From Heterohyrax brucei (Eukaryota > Chordata > Mammalia > Hyracoidea > Procaviidae): DNA of 64,000 bases. The notes under the pieces were generated by a model. That model saw only the letters and a list, made by a program, of their open reading frames with translations. It did no database searches and was not told where the DNA came from. The stretch spans positions 129,758,796-129,822,795 of the forward strand of contig CM053142.1 in assembly GCA_028571685.1 (NCBI GenBank). The letters run 5' to 3'. Shown piece after piece: positions 52,640 through 63,329 of the stretch. Numbering within the stretch: the stretch's first letter is position 1; the number at the start of each line of letters is the position of its first letter. The position numbers were made by a program, and so were the translations under genes.

Positions 52640-52710
52640 AGTGTGTGTGTGTGTGTGTGTGTGTGTCTGTGTCTGTGTGTGTGTGTGTGTATGTACGCAC
52701 ACGTGTGTGT
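52640..52710. repeat. (TG)n microsatellite
   Basis: About 70 bp of TG/CA repeat with TCTG interruptions and a terminal acgcacacgtgtgtgt. The 118-codon minus-strand frame 52608-52964 translates it as a His/Thr repeat and is not a gene. Confidence 0.95.
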
Positions 52711-53097
52711 TGACTCATGCCCATGCGTAGGTGCCGGTCTGACGGTCTGTGGGTACCTGAGGAGAGCTGAATGAACCCCTGCTGCCTTTGCGTTGATTCA
52801 GACTCACGGAAAGGGAATTCTATTAGTGGGTTATAGCCATGATGTCCTGCTACCTGAGGCTGTGCTGAAGAGAGGGTCTGCGGCAACCACCACGATAGGA
52901 CCAGCTTGGGCCTTGTCAAGAACTGACGGGCATTTAAGATGTAGCCTTCACCCACACACAGCACTACTGTTCTTTCAGCTTACATCACTGAACGCCTTTA
53001 TACCTTCTCACTTCAAACCTGACACTGTGTATTACAGACTCATGCAATCTCTCCAAATCTCTGGGCCATATACCTGTTTCTTTATATAATATTACTA

Positions 53098-53272
53098 GGA
53101 GCCCTCATGGGACAGTGGCCAGTAACCCAAAGTTTGGAGGTTTGCGTCCACCTACAGGCTCTGTGGCAGGAAGACCTGGGGATCTGTTCCTGTAAAGACC
53201 GGGTCCTAGAAGACCCTGCAGAGCAGTTCTACTCTGTCACATGAGGTCTCTGTGAGTCAAAGTTGGTACAAT
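53098..53272 (+). mobile_element. AfroSINE, long type
   Basis: 'aggagccctcatgggacagt', 'caggaagacctggggatctg', 'gcagttctactctgtcacat', 'gtgagtcaaagttggtac'. Confidence 0.88.
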
Positions 53273-53359
53273 ATTACAAGAATTTAATGATGTAACAGAA
53301 AATACCCACGTATCTGCAATGACACCAAGGACTATGAAGGGCTGAAGTAGTGTTGTTCT

Positions 53360-53598
53360 TGGGCTGTGGTTGTTGTTCTTAGGTGCTGTCAGGTTGGTTC
53401 CGTCTCACAGCTACCCTGTGGACAACAGAAGAAACACGAGCCACTCCTGGGCCGTGTCATTTTAATGCCTAAGCCCATCGTTGCCGCCACTGTGTCAGTC
53501 CATCTCATTGACGGTCTGCCTCTTTTCTCTGCCACTCCGCTCTACCAAGCATGGTGTCCTTCTCCAGGGACTGGTCCACCTGGGCTTAAAATCAAATA
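53360..53598 (-). mobile_element. RTE LINE 3' end
   Basis: Reverse RTE terminus: 'gttgttcttaggtgctgtca', 'ggttccgtctcacagctacc', 'gccactgtgtcagtccatct', 'gtccttctccagggactggt'. The 77-codon frame over it is antisense RTE. Confidence 0.88.
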
Positions 53599-53625
53599 AT
53601 TGCTAAACCCTAACATTTCATTCCT

Positions 53626-53726
53626 TGGCAACCCGAGTGGCGTAGTACTTAAGCAGTATGTCTGCTAGCAAAAAGGTCCTCCCTAGAAACTCTGCCCTGT
53701 GGGGTTGGAATTGACTCAATGGTACA
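53626..53726 (+). mobile_element. AfroSINE with internal deletion
   Basis: Head 'ggcaacccgagtggcgtagt', then 'tgtctgctagcaaaaaggtc'. It skips the central body to 'ggttggaattgactcaatgg'. Confidence 0.8.
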
Positions 53727-53755
53727 TATATATTATATATATATATATTTTTTAA
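53727..53755. repeat. (TA)n microsatellite
   Basis: 'atatatattatatatatata' at the tail of the preceding SINE. Confidence 0.95.
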
Positions 53756-54434
53756 TGTTTCATTTCTAGCATCCTTGTCTTCACCCTTATACTGCACGCT
53801 TGCTTAAGGAATTTGTTATTGCAAGGACTCTTGAAGCCAGAGCTGTCGCCTATGCTGCATCTGAGGATCATTTTTCCGCTTGATGCAGCCTGGGGTTGGA
53901 AAGAGGAACCAGTCTGGGTGGGTCTATCTGACTGTTATTGTTAGTATAGCCTGTGTCAGCAAGAGCTGCGAGCCAGCTTGTCTGTCACGTGTGACTCAGC
54001 CTCACGGAAACTCCAGGGATGGACAATAGCAGCCTAATGTAGCTACACAGGGAAAGCCTGGACCCCAAGGGGATCAGGTTGCTCTGTCTGGAACAAGGTA
54101 TTTATAACACAAGCCAGCTGTATCTAAATATGCCTTATTTAAAAAAAAAAAAAAAGGAAGAAGGAAGATGCTGTTGAAGGATTAACACCAGTGAACAGTT
54201 GGAAACTTAAGAGATTTTTTTTCCCTAACATTTCAGAGTTTAGGAAAACCTAGAAATTAAATGCCAAAAAAAGCCAGTTTCTTGCTCTATTTCTAAATCT
54301 TTTTTGTATCTTTAAAAAGACATGTGTAATCATCAGCAAGGAAGGGGAAGAATGTATACGCCATTGCTGATTCTTACTTCTAAAGATAGGTTTTTATATC
54401 TATAAATCACACTCGCTACTCCCTGCAATTCTGA
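53756..54434. other. Unannotated, unique-looking sequence
   Basis: No repeat named. It contains an E-box joined to an AP-1 motif (53986-53998) and an A-run at 54140-54155. Confidence 0.45.
53986..53998 (+). promoter_or_regulatory. Candidate composite E-box/AP-1 site
   Basis: The palindromic E-box CACGTG (53986-53991) is followed at once by TGACTCA (53992-53998), the consensus AP-1 site. Function is inference. Confidence 0.35.
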
Positions 54435-54435
54435 G

Positions 54436-54970
54436 CCTGTCTTAGGCTGGGTTCTCTAGAGGAGCAAAACCAGCAAAGTGTATAAATATCTATATAAAGA
54501 GATTTATATCAAGGAAATGTGTGGCTGTAGAGGCTGGAGGCACTTCCTAATTCACGTAGCCCCGGGGGCTTACAAACCCAAGATTGACAGGTTGAACAAT
54601 GAACAAAAGGGACTCCTGCTCACAGACTCTGAAGACTGACAAATCCCAAGGTTGGCAGGCAAGGCTCCAGGTAAGCTGCTTGCTCAAATCCCAGGAACTG
54701 CAGGTCGAACTAACAGGACCCAGCTACGGGATCCAGAGCTAGCAAAAGCCTCCCAGCCTCGTCAGAGAGCCCACTTGTGTTCAGTGCAGGCTACTTCCAA
54801 GAAAACTCCTTTTAACTGACTAGTCACTCACAGCAGATCCCATCATGGAGGTTACCACATTACATCAGGGCTCATCATGGACGCGAGCACATCATTATAT
54901 GACTGCCAAACTACATCATAACTACCAATCCACTGAGAATCATGGCCCAGCCAAGTTAACCATCACAGAG
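54436..54970 (-). mobile_element. LTR, family A (reverse copy)
   Basis: Minus-strand LTR: 'tctctagaggagcaaaacca' at the left edge, 'aagagatttatatcaaggaa' (reverse poly-A-signal region), closing 'catggcccagccaagttaac'. Its reverse complement aligns with 62690-63325 over start, middle and end, so the two are copies of one family. No internal genes remain. Confidence 0.75.
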
Positions 54971-55207
54971 CCCAGTCCCCTTTCTTCTTCTTCTTTCCTG
55001 TGATGTGAGACCTTCACAATTCTGTATGGGAATTTAAAGAATCCAGTCTTGTTTTTCTTACCTTTGCCTTATCTGTAGCAAATAATAAATTACTAAACAA
55101 AGCTATAGTATAAACTCATTTTCAGGATGAGTGCTTTGTTTACTTAGGAAAGACTTTTCATCCTAGTTAAAACTGTTTTGACATCATTTTGTTTAATAAC
55201 AGCTATT
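54971..55207. other. Unannotated sequence
   Basis: Nothing recognised. Confidence 0.4.
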
Positions 55208-55356
55208 TTGTAGGTGTAGTGGTTAAGTGCTGAGTCTGCTAACCAAAAGGTCAGCAGTTTGAATCCTCCAGGTGCTCCTTGGAAACTCTATGGGGCAATT
55301 CTACTCCGCCCTAGGGTCACTATGAGTGGCAATAGACCCAGTGGCAGTAGGTTTTT
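55208..55356 (+). mobile_element. AfroSINE
   Basis: 'gtaggtgtagtggttaagtg', 'ggggcaattctactccgccc', 'cagtggcagtaggtttttc'. Confidence 0.9.
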
Positions 55357-55371
55357 CTTTTTCTGTGAATA

Positions 55372-55530
55372 TGGAAACCCTAGTGGCTTAAAGGTTAAGT
55401 GTTATGTCTGTTAACCAAAAAGCATTGGCAGTTCAAATCTGCCAGACGCTTCTTGGAAACTCTATGAGGCGGTTCCACTCTGAACTATAGGGTCTCTATG
55501 AGTTGGAATTGACTCAGCAGCTGTGGGTGT
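55372..55530 (+). mobile_element. AfroSINE
   Basis: 'ggaaaccctagtggcttaaa', 'gcggttccactctgaactat', 'cagcagctgtgggtg'. It lies 15 bp after the previous SINE, in the same orientation, and abuts the LTR that follows. Confidence 0.92.
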
Positions 55531-56020
55531 TACGAAATGAATTGTGTTTCCCCCAAAATCTATGCATCAATTTAACTAGGCTGTGATGGCTGCTACTGTG
55601 TTCTGTTGCTCTGTTTCGTCAGTCCTGTCTCTGTGATGTTAATAAGTGTGCGTGTATGGCAGTTGTGGGGCAGGACTCAGTGTGTAAGATTCTGCTGTGC
55701 CTTGAGGAAATCGCTTGAGACACAAAGGAAAGAAGCTGGCAGAGCTATCTGGTGGCCTCATGTCATCAAGAAGGAAAGTGGCGCCGGGAGCTGAGGGCAT
55801 CCTTTGGAAAGGACCTATGTCCCTGTACCTCAGAAACGTCCAGTACAGGGGCAGATTGATGACAAGGACCTTCTTCCACAGCCAGCAGAGAAAGCCTTCT
55901 CCTGGAGCTGACACCCTGAATTTTGACTTGTAGCCTACTGGACTGTGACAACTAAAATTTCTCTTTTTAAAGCCCTGCACTTGTGGTATTTCTGTTAAAC
56001 CTGCGCTACCTGACTGAGGC
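55531..56020 (+). mobile_element. MaLR-type LTR
   Basis: 'acgaaatgaattgtgtttcc', 'tgtgatgttaataagtgtgc', 'agattgatgacaaggacctt', 'ctggagctgacaccctgaat', closing 'cgctacctgactgaggcag'. It is recognisably the same family as 21326-21826. Open frames here (55639-55980 minus, 55715-55933 plus) are LTR sequence. Confidence 0.82.
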
Positions 56021-56300
56021 AGTGGGTTTGGTGTGGGTTGGCTTACTTGAACGTACTAAAGCTTCTTTAGGAATCTATAGTTTCTCACTAATCTATACCA
56101 GGCTTCTCTCCATTTGTTTCAGATGGGTAAGGTATTATCCATCACTGAAAAGGAGGAATGCTCCTGGGAGGAGTATTTTCAATCAGGGTACATTCTTGGC
56201 TGACTATGTGGGTTAGCCAGACAGCATGGGAGAGGTAGACTCTGCGTTCATTTTCTCATTTAGCTCATAAATAATTTCATCGCCTCCAGGCATTGCACTA

Positions 56301-56437
56301 GAGACCCTGGTGGTATTGTGGTTAAGAGCTATAACTGCTAATTGGCAGTTGAGATTCATCAGGTGCTCCTTACAAACCCTACGGGGCAGTTCTACTCTGT
56401 CCTATAGGGTCACCAAGAGTTGGTTTTGTTTTTCAGT
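56301..56437 (+). mobile_element. AfroSINE
   Basis: 'agagaccctggtggtattgt', 'ggggcagttctactctgtcc', 'tatagggtcaccaagagttg'. Confidence 0.9.
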
Positions 56438-56453
56438 TAGGCATTTTTTTTTG

Positions 56454-56660
56454 GGGTGTATCTGGGTGACACAAATGATTAAGTGTTCAATTACAAGCCA
56501 AAAGGTTGGTGGTTTGAACTCACCCAAAGGCACCTTAGAAGATACAGGCGTGGCAATCTGATTTTGAATGATCATGGCCTTGAAAATCCTATGGAGCAGT
56601 TCTACATTTCACACACCGGGTTGCCAGGAGTCAGAACCCCCTGGATGGTAATTAACAACA
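56454..56660 (+). mobile_element. AfroSINE, long type
   Basis: 'ggtgtatctgggtgacacaa', 'ggtggtttgaactcacccaa', 'atcctatggagcagttctac', ending 'taattaacaacaacaacaaa' and an A-rich tail with 'aataaaataaaataaa'. Confidence 0.88.
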
Positions 56661-57240
56661 ACAACAAAAATAAATAAAATAAAATAAAAAAACAGTCATT
56701 GTCCTACATGCTGAAGAGAACAGAATACACAACAGATACGTTGTCCGGGCTCAGCTTCACAGTACTTAGAGTCAGATGGGGACTAGACACATTATTATCC
56801 CCTAAAGTACTTTGACAGGAGAAGTGCGTGGTTCTTTGGAGACATAAAGAAAGGGCTTCTCAGCCATAGCTGGAGAAGCAGTGTCTAAGCTGACACCTAG
56901 AAGAGCAGCAGGTGTGGGACATGGGAGACAGGGGGAGGTGTGCTTCAGGTAGAGATTGGAACTAAGATGAATCCACAGAGGTGGGAAGAGTGTGACCTGG
57001 AGGTGGGAGACAGTGGGCTGTTCGATAAGATAGAAAGTAGAGGGCAAGAGCGCTCATTCTGGCAGAGGGGGGCTCTGCAGGTACAAAAGGGCCGTGGAGC
57101 ACTGCCTCTCGGAGGTATCCAAAGCAGTTGACTACATTCCTTCTGGACATCCCGTTTCCCCTCTTTAGGCTTTAATGTTGTACTCTCTTGGTTTGCCTTC
57201 GGCTTCATCTGTCATTGCTCAATTACCCTTTTTCTCTGCT
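56661..57240. other. Unannotated sequence
   Basis: Overlapping frames at 56802-57208 on both strands have no domain. No repeat recognised. Confidence 0.45.
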
Positions 57241-57244
57241 CAGC

Positions 57245-57475
57245 CTCTAAATGTGAGAGTTCTTCCGTGACTCAGTACTGGGCATTCTTCCCCACTCTAT
57301 TTACATTCATGCCAAAGTGATTTCTTCCAGTTATATGTCTTTAAATTGTGTCTATGTGCTTATGACCTCCAAGTCACTGTCTCCTGCACTGACTTCTTTT
57401 TGCACAATCCAGATTCATAAATCTTTTTGTTTTCTTGACAGCACCACTTAGCTGTTCAGTTGACATCTCAAGCAC
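57245..57475 (+). repeat. L2 LINE ORF2 fragment
   Basis: 'tactgggcattcttccccac', 'gtgcttatgacctccaagtc', 'agttgacatctcaagcacag' match the L2 coding 3' part. Very old. Confidence 0.55.
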
Positions 57476-57839
57476 AGTACAATGTTAGAACGCTGTTGAC
57501 TGTAAGCAATAGAAAATACCAACTCAGGTGGCTTAGGCAGCAAGGTCATTCTTGCAGTATTGTTCCTGATCTGCAGAGCTCGTGGAGATGGCACTGCATT
57601 ATTTTAGTGAACAAAAGACATGTAAAATGCTTCCTACATTCTGTGTTAGGTTTTGGGCTACTTCTGACATTGTGATTCACTGAAGGGTATAAGTTAGTAC
57701 AGTTCTTCTTAGTTCTCACCTAGCAACTTTTTGTAATTCTATGTGCTACACTACTAGAATCCAAGAGGTGTTTTGACCTGTGATGGTACCTACCATGGCA
57801 TGAGCTGTCATTCCTGAAATGAACTTCAGCTCTCTGATT

Positions 57840-58450
57840 GGATCAACAGCCCCACTTAATGGCCTCTGTGTATCTATGCCCTTTCCATGTAACTTTGTTG
57901 TCCCCTTGCACTCTGACTTGACCATGAGACTTGCTTTGGCTACTGAAGGCTAACAAATGTGCCACAGTCAGAGCCTTATAAAAAAGCACATGTTCGTTGA
58001 AGTTTTCTCTCTTTCCTCTCTTGGACTCCTGTAATCGCCATGACAACAAACACAGGCTGAAAGATGTGGGACCACATGGAGCAGAGATGAGTTCTCCTAG
58101 CTGACGCAATCCTAGGCTGGGCAGCCTCCAGCCAACTGGCCGGCTAACCACAAGTGCATAAATTAAGCCCAGCTAAGATTGATTAGGAGCTCTGGTGGCA
58201 CAAGTGGTTAAGAGCTAGGGCTGAAAACCAAGAGATCAGCAGTTCAAGTCTGCCAGCTGCTCCTTGGAAACCTTATGAAGCAGTTCTACCCTGTTTATAA
58301 GTTGCTCTGATTTGAAACTGCTGCAACAGCTCCTAAAAACAACAGCAGAAGATTACTTAAGTCTAGCCCAAATCAGCAGAACTGCCCAAACAACCTGTAG
58401 GCTCATAATAAGTCACTCATGGTAGTTATTTTAAGCAGCTAGCAGTAGTT
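57840..58450 (+). mobile_element. MLT1-type (MaLR) LTR, split by an AfroSINE
   Basis: 'tctatgccctttccatgtaa', 'tgagacttgctttggctact', 'gggaccacatggagcagaga', resuming after the SINE at 'agcccaaatcagcagaactg' and closing at 'attttaagcagctagcagta'. Diverged. Confidence 0.65.
58186..58318 (+). mobile_element. AfroSINE inside an LTR
   Basis: 'aggagctctggtggcacaag', 'cagcagttcaagtctgccag', 'agcagttctaccctgtttat'. Confidence 0.92.
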
Positions 58451-58461
58451 AAGATGTCACC

Positions 58462-58580
58462 TGGAAACCTAAATGTTGGCAGTTCAAATTTACCAGCTGC
58501 TCCTTGGAAACTTGATGACACAGTTCTACTTTATTCTGTAGAGTTTGTTTGAGTTAGAAACAATTCCATAGCTATGAGTG
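58462..58580 (+). mobile_element. AfroSINE, head deleted
   Basis: 'gttggcagttcaaatttacc', 'acagttctactttattctgt', 'caattccatagctatgagtg'. Confidence 0.85.
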
Positions 58581-58630
58581 TATGTGTGTGTGTGTGTTTC
58601 CGTGTGCATGAGCGTGCGTGTGTGCATGTC
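58581..58630. repeat. (TG)n microsatellite
   Basis: 'tatgtgtgtgtgtgtgtttc' followed by TGCG-containing units. It starts at the tail of the preceding AfroSINE. Confidence 0.93.
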
Positions 58631-58644
58631 CCTAGAAACTAGTA

Positions 58645-58818
58645 GCTGTTCAGTTGACTGTGACTCATGGGGCCCCTTATGTGTCAAAGTAGAACTGTGC
58701 TCCATAGGATTCTCAGCGGTTGATTTTTCGTAGTTAGATCCCCGGATCTTTCTTTGAAGGTGCCTCTGGGTGGACTCAAACCTACAACTTTTCAGGTAGC
58801 AGCCAAGAATGTCAACCA
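58645..58818 (-). mobile_element. AfroSINE, older long type
   Basis: Reverse: 'agctgttcagttgactgtga', 'actgtgctccataggattct', 'gcctctgggtggactcaaac'. The 140-codon minus-strand frame 58526-58948 crosses this SINE and the TG repeat and is not a gene. Confidence 0.88.
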
Positions 58819-59167
58819 TGAAGGATTTGAAGATTCTGTGAAGCTTATATTTTAGCATCCAGCTTGGATGTTGTTTCATTGCAGGTCTGACACCATCACT
58901 TATGCATTTCCTGACATATATAAATGTCAGAAAAGCCATAGGAAGCAATACATATTATCACATACACTGGATTAAGCATATTGAGTGGGAGGTCTTATTG
59001 GCCAAGGGTGGCTGCAGCGTGATGTGACCATATTCTCATCTCAAGTGATGAGAGAGTATGATGGTTCAACAAGCCTAGGGAAACTATATATTGACAATGT
59101 AATACAATGTATTGTTTTTAAAAGGCAAATTTTGCAACCTGCCTTAGTGCTATAACAAATGTACCTC
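58819..59167. other. Unannotated sequence
   Basis: Nothing recognised. Confidence 0.4.
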
Positions 59168-59400
59168 ACTGCTTAGCATGTAGACTTTGGAGTCAGGCAG
59201 GCCTCCATACAGATTATGGTTTCTGATTTACTAGAGTTATTGCAAGTCGGCTATATGACCTCTTTGTGCTTCTGTTTGTTTCTATGTAAGGGAAATAATA
59301 ATAATGTCCATTTCATAGGGGTGTTGCAAGGATTAAATAAGATACAGCAAGTCAGATGCCTAGCTTAGTACTCAGCACACACTAAGGCCTCAGTATGTGT
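59168..59400 (+). repeat. MIR SINE relic, near full length
   Basis: 'agactttggagtcaggcagg', 'ggctatatgacctctttgtg', 'ggggtgttgcaaggattaaa', 'tagtactcagcacacactaa'. Confidence 0.85.
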
Positions 59401-59404
59401 GTTG

Positions 59405-59780
59405 TTACTGTTAACTGTTGTTGAATTTACACCAATTCATGGTCACTCCACATTAAACAGAATAAAATGTTGCCTCGTCCACTGTTATCTCCATGATCAT
59501 TGATATGCTTGAGCCTTTCTTTGTAGCCACTGTGTATTTTGAGTGCCTTCTGACCTAGGGGGCTCATCTTCCAGTATTATATTGGATGAAATTCTGTTGC
59601 AATCTGCAGAGTTTTTATCAACTAACTTTTGGAAGTAGGCCTTTTTTCCCAGCCTGATTTAATCTGGAAACACTACTGAAACCTGTCTACCACGGGCAAC
59701 CCTGCTGATATTTGAACTGCTGTTGGCATCGCCTCCACCATCATAGCAATTATGTAGGTGATGATAATAATGACTACTTA
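59405..59780 (-). mobile_element. Internally deleted RTE-derived element (3' tail joined to 5' UTR)
   Basis: In reverse orientation it has the RTE 3' terminus (59405-59545: 'gatatgcttgagcctttctt', 'gccactgtgtattttgagtg'). This joins directly to the RTE 5' UTR (59545-59780: 'gggctcatcttccagtatta', 'cgggcaaccctgctgatatt'). The junction lies near 'tttgagtgccttctgacc'. There is no coding sequence. Confidence 0.75.
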
Positions 59781-61015
59781 AGATGATGTTTCCCAAAAAT
59801 ATACTTCCCAACATTAGTATATTTGGAAATATTAACAGAGGTAACTTGAAAAAGAATAGTTCTGAGGTCACAGAGAACATCAATATATTAAAAACACTGT
59901 GGGATCATGAAACACAGAAACCAGCTGCATTTTGCTTAACCCAGCTTTTCCCAAATTTATTTTGAAGACAGAATATTTTCCTCTCTTGGAATACCTACTG
60001 ACATCTGTGGGACGCTAATGTCTCCTAGAACGCTGTCTGGACCATGCTGGCTTATGAAAACAACATTGATCAAGTATCTGACTAGTTAAAAATCTATCAC
60101 CAGAAAGCAAAAACAAAGATGCTCAAGTGTGGAACGTGACCACAGTGACGGCTGGACTTTGGCTGCAGTTGGCCTGTGGCTTCCCTCTGGAATCTGAGGA
60201 GCAAAAGAGATTGTCACTTCGGCCATTTGCTAAAGGGCAGCAGGCAGGATGGTGGGGCTGACTTTTTAACCCTGAATCACAATTACTTGTTCTCTCTGCT
60301 GGCTTCTGTTTTAAATAGAAACCACCCAGGGCTCTAACAGCCTGCTCTATCCACTAAAGAAAAGACTTGAACTCTGCATCAACTCAAGCTAAACCTGAAC
60401 TTATGTTTTCAGCCAGGAGTGGCCACATGTATTTTTGTTTGTTTGAATTGGTTTTGTAGGAAAGTACATGAAGCCTAAACCAGGTCAACTTGTACTGGTC
60501 TCAGTATAGGAGAAATGCTACACAAATAATGCTTTGGAAGACAGGTAAGTTCTGACTATTTAAAGGATAGAGGGTTGATTCCTTAAGCAGAATGACTTGT
60601 AACGAGCCCTGGTTCTGATGGCTACCCCACTTGACTAACAGCTGGCTTCTCCTGCAGTGTGATTGTTCATTTTTGACATGGGGTATATACAGAGTAGGGA
60701 AGATGGATAGAAGACTTGAGAGACGGAGTAAAAAGAAACATGTTTGGTAAGAAAAATGAACATTTTCTGGCACAATACAGACTTAGTGTTAATGTTGGAA
60801 AGGTAGTTTGCAATGGAGAGAGACATCAAACTACTTTCAGGTAGAGATTTTCTGGACAGCTTGACACTCAGAATGTATTTAGTCCTTTGCTTCATAAATT
60901 GCTACAGAGAAAGATGCGTTATTTATGAGCTGATTTTATTAAGTGAGCAAGACTAAAATTAGCATACCAAATTTTGATAATGATAACAAAAACAGCTCCC
61001 CCCCATTAAAAAAAA
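59781..61015. other. Unannotated, largely unique sequence
   Basis: 1.2 kb with no named repeat. Minus-strand frames 60501-60773 and 60635-60895 have no domain. Confidence 0.45.
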
Positions 61016-61019
61016 AACC

Positions 61020-61400
61020 CTTTCAATACAACTGCCATTTATTTAGTAATACAGATTACAAATGAACTGAAATACTAAGAAATTTAACTCGACAGCATCT
61101 TAAAAGATTACAATCTGACCAAGCTGGGTTTACCACAGGAATGCAAGAAATAGTTCAGTAATAGGAAATCTATGAATAAAAGACTTCATTTCAGTAAGTC
61201 AAAAGAGAAAAATTACATGGTCATCTTAGCTAATGGTATCCACTTATGATTTTTAAAATACTGAAGTAGGTACAGAGAATTGTTTCTTCATAATACTTTA
61301 GCAATACTTAGTGGAGACGTGGTGGAACATTTCAATTAGAACTGGAGATAGGTACCCAGTATTATCATTACTATAATATTTTTCTGGAAGTTCTCGCCTT
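61020..61400 (+). mobile_element. Old L1 (L1M-type) reverse-transcriptase region relic
   Basis: 'ctgaccaagctgggtttacc', 'acaggaatgcaagaaatagt', 'aattacatggtcatcttagc' follow the L1 ORF2 stretch upstream of RT motif A. No open frame survives. Confidence 0.65.
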
Positions 61401-61419
61401 GAGATAGGTAACAAACAGG

Positions 61420-61650
61420 TAGCAATAACAGTGACCAACATGGACCGAATGGTTTCTATGTGTCAGGCAATGCTTCAACAGGATATACAGTGTGTTTATA
61501 TAATCTTAACAGTAACTCTAAGAGGTTGCACTGTTTAGAAACTAATTGGAATAAAATATTATTAGAACTCCTAACAATTCTCTGGGCTGGGTGAAGAAGA
61601 AGAACCAGAAACCTCAGATCCCTACCCCACATATGTTTACTTTTAGACAA
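61420..61650 (-). repeat. MIR SINE relic
   Basis: 'ctatgtgtcaggcaatgctt', 'ataatcttaacagtaactct', 'aagaggttgcactgtttaga'. Diverged reverse MIR. Confidence 0.55.
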
Positions 61651-61851
61651 GTAAACCCTACTGACTCTTTCTGGTTAAGATACCAGTGATCTGGGATCAG
61701 AACATGCTTTTCTGGTCACAGCAGTCCTGCCGTCCTGGCAGTAGCTAAGTGAAGGCGGGCAAAGGCTACAAAGCAACACTAAGTACTCAGGGATCTCAGC
61801 AGGGATATGACTTGTGCAAAATCTTAGGAAGAAAAAGATGCAAACCCTGAG

Positions 61852-62310
61852 AATATTAGTTTGTTATTACTGCTGTAACAAATCACCACAAATTTACAAT
61901 TTCACAGTTCTGGAGGTCGAAAGTCCTAAAACTGAGGTGTGGTAGAGAGTCTTTCTGGACCTAAGCTTTTTAAGGAAGAAATTGTCTTTTCTATCTTCTA
62001 GAGACCACCTGCTTTCCTTGGTTCGTGGCCTGTTCCTTTCTTTTGAAAGCTAGCACTGTGGCATCTTCAAATCTCTTTCTTTTTCTGTGACCACTGCTTC
62101 TGTTGCTCTCTGCCTTCTCTCTCTCTGACTGTAGTCTTCTGTCTTCATTTTACAAGAACTCCTGTGATTACTTTGAACTCACCTGGATAATCTGGGATAA
62201 TCTCCCCATCCCAAGATTCCTAACTAGATCGCATCTGCAAAGACCCTTTTGCCAAGGAAGGGGGCATATTAGTAGGTTCTGGGGAATAGAATCTAGATGT
62301 CTTTGGGATG
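61852..62310 (-). mobile_element. MaLR-type LTR
   Basis: Minus strand: 'attactgctgtaacaaatca', 'acagttctggaggtcgaaag', 'accacctgctttccttggtt', 'gataatctgggataatctcc', 'ctagatgtctttgggatgta'. An old mammalian MaLR/MLT-like LTR. Confidence 0.75.
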
Positions 62311-62689
62311 TAGGGTGGTCGTTGTGCTTTGTCTATCTTATAGACAAGCAGAGGTAAAAGACCCCATCATGTCCTTCAGGTAGGGGATGCTCATGGTAAC
62401 AGAAGCTGGCTGTTGAAGATTCTGGCCTTCCATCTGGATGACCTTCAGTGTTTTCTTGCCCCTGGTTCCCTGGTGGGAAGCCTGCTACACAGCCCAGTTT
62501 CAGTAAAACTAGCACTGGGGAGGGACTTGCCTTGCAACTCTCTCCTAATCTTAATATCTACATGTAATGAAAACGTTTTTTATAAAACTAGAGAGAAATG
62601 TAAATGTATATCTTTCCCATCTGGTCATAGAAGGATATTCCAAATACATATTTTAAAAAGGAACAAATTCACAATGAACAAGATCAATG
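62311..62689. other. Unannotated sequence
   Basis: The plus-strand frame 62413-62754 (113 codons) runs into the LTR to its right. No domain. Confidence 0.4.
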
Positions 62690-63325
62690 TGGTGATTCAG
62701 ATTGTGTGTCAGCCTGCCTGGGCCATGATTCTCAGTGTTCTGGCAGTTGTGTAATGCTGTGCTGACCACCACGACGGAGTGTGCGGGGTCCCAGAGGGGT
62801 GAGGCACGTGGTAGCTCACTACCCCTTCAGTCCTCCTCTCTTGGCCTTCTGCCATCTGCTTCCTTTTTGCTCACCTGGCCAAGATTTTTGACTTGTGGTT
62901 TCAGCAGCTGCCTCTTTCTTCTCTTCTGACATCTGGTTCTTTAAACCTGGACCAGCAGCTTACCTGTTGATCTTGGGATTCATTACTCTTCACAGTCTGC
63001 AAATAAGAGTCTTCTTCCCCAGTCTGTTGATCCTGGGTATGGCTAGCCTGTGCAGCTGTGTTAGTTACGAGAAGCCTTGAAAGTCTTGCCTACCATTCTG
63101 GAATTCCCTGACTTTCATAACCTGAGAGTGGGAACCCTGCTCGCCAACTTGCCAACCTTGGGTTTTCTGACTTCCACAGCTGCGTGAGGCTTGTATACTG
63201 ATCCAGGACTCGGGATGTTTCAGCCTCTACAATTTTGTGAGTCGTTTGCTTAATATAAATCTCTCTGTAAATATATTTATATGCTCTACTGGTTTCACTT
63301 CTCTAGAGAGCCCAGCTTAAGACAA
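62690..63325 (+). mobile_element. LTR, family A (forward copy)
   Basis: Starts 'gtgtgtcagcctgcctgggc', continues 'gcagcttacctgttgatctt' and 'tcagcctctacaattttgtg', has the poly-A-signal-like 'aatataaatctctctgtaaa' and ends 'ctctagagagcccagcttaa'. Its ends and middle match the reverse complement of 54436-54970. The open frames 62735-62929 and 62895-63080 are LTR sequence. Confidence 0.75.
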
Positions 63326-63329
63326 ACAA

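Noticed and set aside
58526-58948. 140-codon minus-strand frame with a His/Thr-rich repeat
   Set aside because: The repeat is the translation of a (TG)n microsatellite and the rest is AfroSINE.
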